A DNA stretch of 64,000 bases from Blastobasis lacticolella. Its lineage: Eukaryota > Arthropoda > Insecta > Lepidoptera > Blastobasidae. Each line of letters begins with the position of its first letter. The first letter of the stretch is position 1. Shown here one piece after another: positions 58,706 through 64,000 of this stretch. Position numbers and translations under genes: made by a program. Location: positions 1,438,501-1,502,500 of the forward strand of contig LR990053.1 in assembly GCA_905147135.1 (NCBI GenBank), given 5' to 3'. The notes below the pieces were generated by a model. The model did no database searches and was not told the DNA's origin. It saw nothing but the letters and a program-made list of their open reading frames with translations.

Positions 58706-59047
58706 ATCTTGGCGTGTCCTCGCTTGCGAGAGCGCTGGGTCCGTCTTGACCAGGATCCCGGATTTGGCAGATCAGGTAAGTAAGTAACAGTAAGATACAG
58801 TGGAGCGACTGCCATCTGACCTTTAAGGCCCTGTTAACAGGAAAACCTGCAGATTGGATCATGGTTACACATTAATTCGCCTGAGTATGCAGGTTTCATC
58901 ACAATGTTGTCCCTCAGCGTAAGAGCATCGGTTAGTGTTCAAGCAATGTACCTACATAACCCTGAAAAGAGTTATTGGTATCGGGGTTCAAACCCGGTAC
59001 ATCTCGCTTACGAGTCGGACTACTTAACAATTAGGCCGCCGAAGCTC
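58706..59047 (-). mobile_element. SINE family 2, full length, inverted
   Basis: CATCTTGGCGTGTCCTCGCT through TTCAAACCCGGTACATC to the head at 59047. AAGTAAGT is inserted in the body. Confidence 0.85.
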
Positions 59048-59049
59048 TT

Positions 59050-61955
59050 ATAACATTTAGAAATATATATTTTTGTTAATTTGTAGGAATGGTACCTACC
59101 TATTCTTTCTTCATTCTAGCAGTAATCTCCTTAGCGGCTGCGCCTGTGGATTCGCGGCCTAGTTCGTCTGACAGCAAGGCGGCCGTGAGCAGCCGTTCTA
59201 GCCATCTTTGACAGCTCCGCTTGCGTGATGCGTGTATGGTAGAAAATTGACAGGTCGAAGTTCGACTATTTCTACCAACATCTACATTGACTCTGATTGT
59301 GTAGGATCATCCGCCAAACCGCCTCCTTTGTACACCGAAGGTACGTGAATTGTCTATGGACCAAGAATTTCTACCACAAACAGCTTATGTCAGATAACGT
59401 TAGCTTATGTCAAATCCCATAATTTTTTTCTACCACAAACGATTGTAGATTAACGAAACCTCTTGGCTAAGGCCGCAGGTGAGGTTGGCTTGGCTGCCCA
59501 GTCGGCTAATTTGTTAAGAATAAAAATTTGTGAAGACCCCATTGAATTGCAGTAATAGTAATAGCAGCTCAATGGCAGTTTCAATTGTAGCAGAAACCGG
59601 GAACGCGTCACACTGCTATTGAACTGTGGTTCCGATCCAATTACAGTTAGAAAGAAATCCCATTGCGGAATAAGCATGCACTTTGCTTTGTCAAATTATA
59701 CTTTTGTAATTCCTGTACTTATTTATTATGCAATAAAGAGTTTACATACATACACAGAAAACAATCGAGCCGTTAGTAACAGTAGCAGAATAGTCTAGGT
59801 AGTATAGTAGCATTGCGATCCATTTACAATTCAATGGAGCCATTAATAAATTGACGGGAGACCCAGGAAGAATAATTGTAGAAATAAGTCTTAATCTCTG
59901 AAACAATCACATTAGTTATATATAGAAACAAACTAACACTAGATACCTACCTACATTCTGATCAAGAAATTGTTAATTTCCTTCTTTTTTTTGGATATTT
60001 AGAGTGAAATAAAATTTTTGGTACCTATTTATTATTACTTATTTATTATTACCTATTTATTATTTAAACTTGAGCTTTCTCCACAATAATGGCGCGTTTT
60101 GTCATAATCCTTCGCTGATTGCTTGGCATGCTTGACGCGACGACTGTAAGAAGATGTAGGTTCCTAAACTCTACGTTGTGTTACGACCCTACGATTATCT
60201 TCATTTCTGATCCTATCGTAGGTTATCTAAAGAAATGTAGATAAATTAATATCAATAAATAAATATGCTTGGTCAAATTCACATAACGCGTTCGGGTGTA
60301 ACTTATAACACAAGCTTTGCTTACTTTGGAAGAATATTTATTTATATATATTTTTTATACATACTCATTATACATACTACATCCAAACCTTTAACAGAAA
60401 TTAAAATTCATCATTTTCAATATCTGCTCGGCCGGGAATCGCACCCGGGACCTTTGCGTGGCAGACCGGTATGTTAGCCAACTGAACCAGGTCGTCTCGA
60501 TATAATATCTCTTTCTATTGTGCGCTGAAATTAGTGATTTTTAAATTTTAAGGCTTAGGAATAGGAGTAGGAATAGGTAAGTGCAGACCACAGACATAAC
60601 TCCTGTACAGCGTTGCCAGATCCTACGTTTTGGCACGAATTACGTACTATTTGGCCGACTGTCGTACCTGTGGCATACTTTGCTCCACATCGTAAGTACT
60701 ATTTAGCACGTTTTTACAAAATACTACATTTAGCTGAGGGGGGTGCCGTAAATACTGGTAAGGAAGGGTTTTTTGTTGGAACCTTTAGGATTTTTTTGGA
60801 AACTACTGCAGGTATCACTGCTCCTGTATATAAAAAAATTTCTCAGGGGTTTTTTCAAGAGTGCAGGCGATGCCGCGGGCAGAAACTATATGTCTCTTTA
60901 ATATCTAACACTTCTGAACCGATTTAACAAACTGCGACTAATATAGTACGACTGATATGGGATTTTTATGCATCCTATAACCCTTTCTTACTATCGTGGC
61001 CCGATCTTTATCTTATCTCAAGGAAATGTTAAAACCGGAATTATAACTTTATGTACGATAATTTATAGCCTACAATAATAAAACCTCGAAGTGAATAACA
61101 TGTTGTGTAACGTAATATCTGTCATATAATAGCCAGGGTTCCATGGTAAAACAAGGAACCCATATAGTTTTGACATTGTCGTCGGTCTGTCTGTCTGTAC
61201 GCGGTTTAACTCAGAAACTAATGCTGTGAGGGTAAGGTTACATCAGCTAAGGATAAACCAGTAAAAAAACCGTGTCTGTACATTGAATATATATACAAAA
61301 AAAAACATTTAGGGCGATGAAGAAATAGTATCTATTACTATTAATAGTAGATTTCTTATATAATAATAGATATACTATTATTATATAAGAACTTTTAAAA
61401 ATGTTATGTGATTGTTTGTCTGTTTGTTGGTAGGTACACGCTAATCTCCGGAACTACTGGACGGATTTAAATGAAACTTTCTTTATTCTATTAATCAGGC
61501 AATATAGAGAGTATAATGAATTTTGGAAACTAGAACACCTGAGATAGAACTATAATAGACCAGCGAAACTATAAGAAATATGAAAATAGCGCCAAATGGA
61601 GTTTGATTGTGTTTTTACAGCTTGATAGTATGGGGACCAACCTAAAATCTAGGCCATGTTTCATCTAATTCAGTTGAGTAGAACCAGAGATATAGCTTTC
61701 TGTGTAGTACTAGTTTACATACATTAGAGAAGGCATGACATTTAAAATGGTCACTCGGGAAGAAGATAGCCGTACAGCTAGTATTAAATACGCCGACTAA
61801 ATTAAAGATTACATCTTAAAACGCCCCTTACACGTGAAGACGTGAAGCGGAGGTGAATTTTCGCGTACATTATGTGAGATGTAAAGAACAAAATATATTA
61901 ATCATGAAAGTGGCTGGCGTGTCGCCCTGTCCCCGTTGCGGTTCCCCTCTACCAG
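59050..61955. other. No gene seen except one SINE
   Basis: LINE 3' end scrap at 59700-59755 (AATAAAGAGTTTACATACAT) and the SINE at 60262. The + frame at 60613-60927 shows no family I recognise. Confidence 0.5.
60262..60500 (-). mobile_element. SINE family 1, degraded, inverted
   Basis: It has the box B-like GGTGCGATTCCCGGCC on the - strand and the AATTTCTGTTAAAGG body. The GATGGCGCTGTG segment is altered. Confidence 0.8.
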
Positions 61956-61959
61956 TTCA

Positions 61960-62290
61960 ACTGTAAAATTTGGGTAGAATACTAAAACTTCATTCCGCTG
62001 GCCCCTTAACGCCATCGGGAGACGCGATCCGGGCGAGCGCTTCATCCTTATGTCGTGGATCTTCCAGCCATCGGCAAGAGCCGCTTTGGCTCGACCTTTA
62101 TAATGCGTCTATACGGCTAAATAATGGAACACGTTGCCTGCGAGTGTGTTCCCTAATCAATATAATCTGGATGCCTTCAAGGCTAGAGTAAATAAGCTGT
62201 TCCAAGACGAGCATGCTCCATCTTCGGCCGCATCGTCACTTACCAACAGGTGAGATGGCGGTCAAATGCCTTTCTTGTCCAATATAAAAA
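61960..62290 (+). mobile_element. LINE tail
   Basis: It includes AATAATGGAACACGTTGCCT, AATCAATATAATCTGGATGC and GCTCCATCTTCGGCCGCATC, a WNxLP...YNLDAFK-type polymerase end. An inverted piece of the same family is at 16225-16305. Confidence 0.65.
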
Positions 62291-62299
62291 AGTGGACCA

Positions 62300-64000
62300 T
62301 TCAAGCAAGTATTGGTCTATTGGTTGGTACCTATAAAGTGTGGTTGAATAAGCAAACGATAGGGTAGGGATAGGATAGAGTAGGGTGGGAGCGACTACCT
62401 ATCACATGCAGCATGTGTGATGCACGCTCACTTAAAAGTCTGTCTGGCGGTGGCGTGTGGGCCGGGTCGCTCTTTTCCCTCAAATATGGTTGAATTGGAC
62501 GATGGCTGGGCCCTGCGTTATACTCGTAAACGGGTGCTGCCTTGGTGGACTGGCTTACTCTTGCTGTAGTTTTAGGTGTTTTTTCTTAATTATACTAGAC
62601 ATACCTATATAATATAATATAGCGTTCCGGCTCTGCCTGGCATTGTCGAGCACGGTTCGGTCGTGGTTGGCGAGGGATACGTTTATCTACGGCCATAGGG
62701 CGGTCAGCGTGTCACTGTGTGTTTCCTTCCTACTTTCCTACCCCCCTCCTTTTTGACGATTGAAAGAGATATTTAATGTCCTAAACAATAAACAAGTTTT
62801 GAATTTTGAAGTGAATTTTGAATTTTTCATACAATATGTACTTAAAGAAAAAGTTGAATCTTGTGTTTTTACCTACTAGGTATCAAAAAGCACTCTTTTA
62901 ATAACGCTTGCATATTATGACTGGCATCTGTGGAACCCTACACTGCACTTGGCCCGATACATCTTGCCCGTTTTGATAATTTATCTTTCAAAGTGGTTAA
63001 TGTCGTGCTGACAGCCGCAGGGGGCATAGAGAAAAAATGTTATATACAGGAGGGGCCCGGGGCTGATACTTGAACCGCGCGCAGCCATGCCACCCTATAG
63101 ACAGGGAGTTCATCCTCCACCTTGGAACCAAATTGGTCGCTGTAGCGACATCTATCGCTCCACTAGAGAAACTCAACGCGCGCTAGAGAAATGTGCCAAC
63201 TTCCACGGCATATATACATACAACTTCCGACGATCAACTGTCGGGCCCTTGGTCCCCTGGTCACAACACCCGGCAAGGTGGGTAATTACCCTTTTCCTAC
63301 CCTCTCTCCATCTTCGCTTGCCAACATTGGCGGCAACATTATCCTGCACCGCCAAAGTCGCGAACTGTGCGGTTCCTAAGAAATGCACCCTTAGTTCGTG
63401 GAGTATACTCCAGTGAGAGTACAACGTCGAGTTCTTCAAGAAAGGAGTCATAAGGTTTTTACAGGGTCGGTAGCACGTGGGTGACGGTAACACCTGATGA
63501 TGTAGGCCGTAAGCTTGCCTGCTACGTTAGTGGTATTAAAAATGCGATCGCTTGCCTATAATGCCTGTCTATTCTGTCTAGTAACCTAGGTAACGAACGC
63601 GAGCACTGGAATTACAATACAATACAATACAAAACTCTTTATTGCACACCAGAGAACACAAGTACAGATACAAAAAAATATGGTAGATAGTACAAAGGGC
63701 GGTCTTATCACTAATGTGATCTCTTCCAGACAACCTTGTTATGGAGAGAAGCACAGGATTATAACAACAGACAGGTAGTGCACACAAAAGCATCACTTAT
63801 AACAAAAAATATACAAAAAAAAAAATAATACATACATCTTCACAACAAAATACCCACAGATCCATAAATAAAGAATAAAAACCAGACAAAAACCCAGAAC
63901 CACAGCACACACAATTACCCCACTACAGACATTAGATAATGCTGCTTTACTTTATTTTTAAATGTGTGCAGTGATTCCGCACACCTAATGTCGCGGGGCA
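62300..64000. other. Repeats at the window end
   Basis: Besides the LINE tail at 63080, the stretch 63610-63770 is an inverted LINE 3' end (CAAAACTCTTTATTGCACAC, CTTATCACTAATGTGATCTC) related to 53710-53830. 62300-63075 holds nothing recognised. Confidence 0.5.
63080..63540 (+). mobile_element. Non-LTR retrotransposon tail, interrupted
   Basis: ACAGGGAGTTCATCCTCCAC, then an unrelated insert of about 150 to 200 bp, then GCGAACTGTGCGGTTCCTAA and TTCTTCAAGAAAGGAGTCAT. The pieces match 14635-14905. Confidence 0.8.

Overview
The window looks like nuclear DNA of a moth or butterfly. It is AT-rich and crowded with transposons. Introns are kilobases long with GT-AG ends, and coding exons are short, GC-rich islands with high third-position GC. 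The dispersed repeats include two tRNA-derived SINE families and retrotransposon tails of kinds familiar from Lepidoptera. The species cannot be read from the sequence.

Two host genes are clear. (1) On the + strand, 3320-37313 (perhaps to 40277) holds mitochondrial ClpX, the AAA+ unfoldase of the ClpXP protease. I place 11 exons (A-K) at 3320-3490, 6219-6426, 23062-23240, 25421-25540, 31558-31702, 32268-32376, 33170-33334, 33919-34086, 35304-35396, 35962-36090 and 37116-37313. Codon phase agrees at every junction from exon B to exon K. The zinc finger, Walker A, GYVG pore loop, Walker B, sensor 1, LGF ClpP-docking loop, arginine finger and sensor 2 appear in order. The first ATG exon was not found. 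(2) On the - strand, 51376-52671 is an intronless kynureninase with a TATA box about 30 bases before a plausible start site. Kynureninase acts in tryptophan-kynurenine catabolism, and an intronless copy fits the bacterial origin proposed for the lepidopteran enzyme.

Layout: 1-3300, old repeats. 3320-6426, ClpX exons A and B around a 1.9-kb DNA transposon (3713-5609). 6427-23061, a 16.6-kb intron full of SINEs, LINE tails, MITEs and two tandem arrays. 23062-37313, the ATPase exons, set among minisatellites. 37314-43163, gene-free or 3' UTR, with a candidate last exon at 40224-40277. 43164-48275, a structurally intact DIRS-type tyrosine-recombinase retrotransposon with 169-bp inverted repeats and an internal complementary region. 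48397-49114 and 53284-53701, two hAT-like MITEs with exact 8-bp target duplications. 51376-52743, kynureninase and its promoter. 53710-64000, repeats.

The most unusual pattern is at the ClpX splice sites. Tandem repeats start in or end on the exon D donor, exon G acceptor and exon H donor. Two decayed copies of the exon E acceptor and P-loop start lie upstream of the real exon E. The exon F donor lies inside a transposon-derived repeat, and the exon C acceptor sits just after a repeat's GAT tail with almost no pyrimidine tract. This suggests repeated local duplication and insertion focused on exon edges in an essential gene. The two genes share no visible regulation and are simply neighbours on opposite strands.
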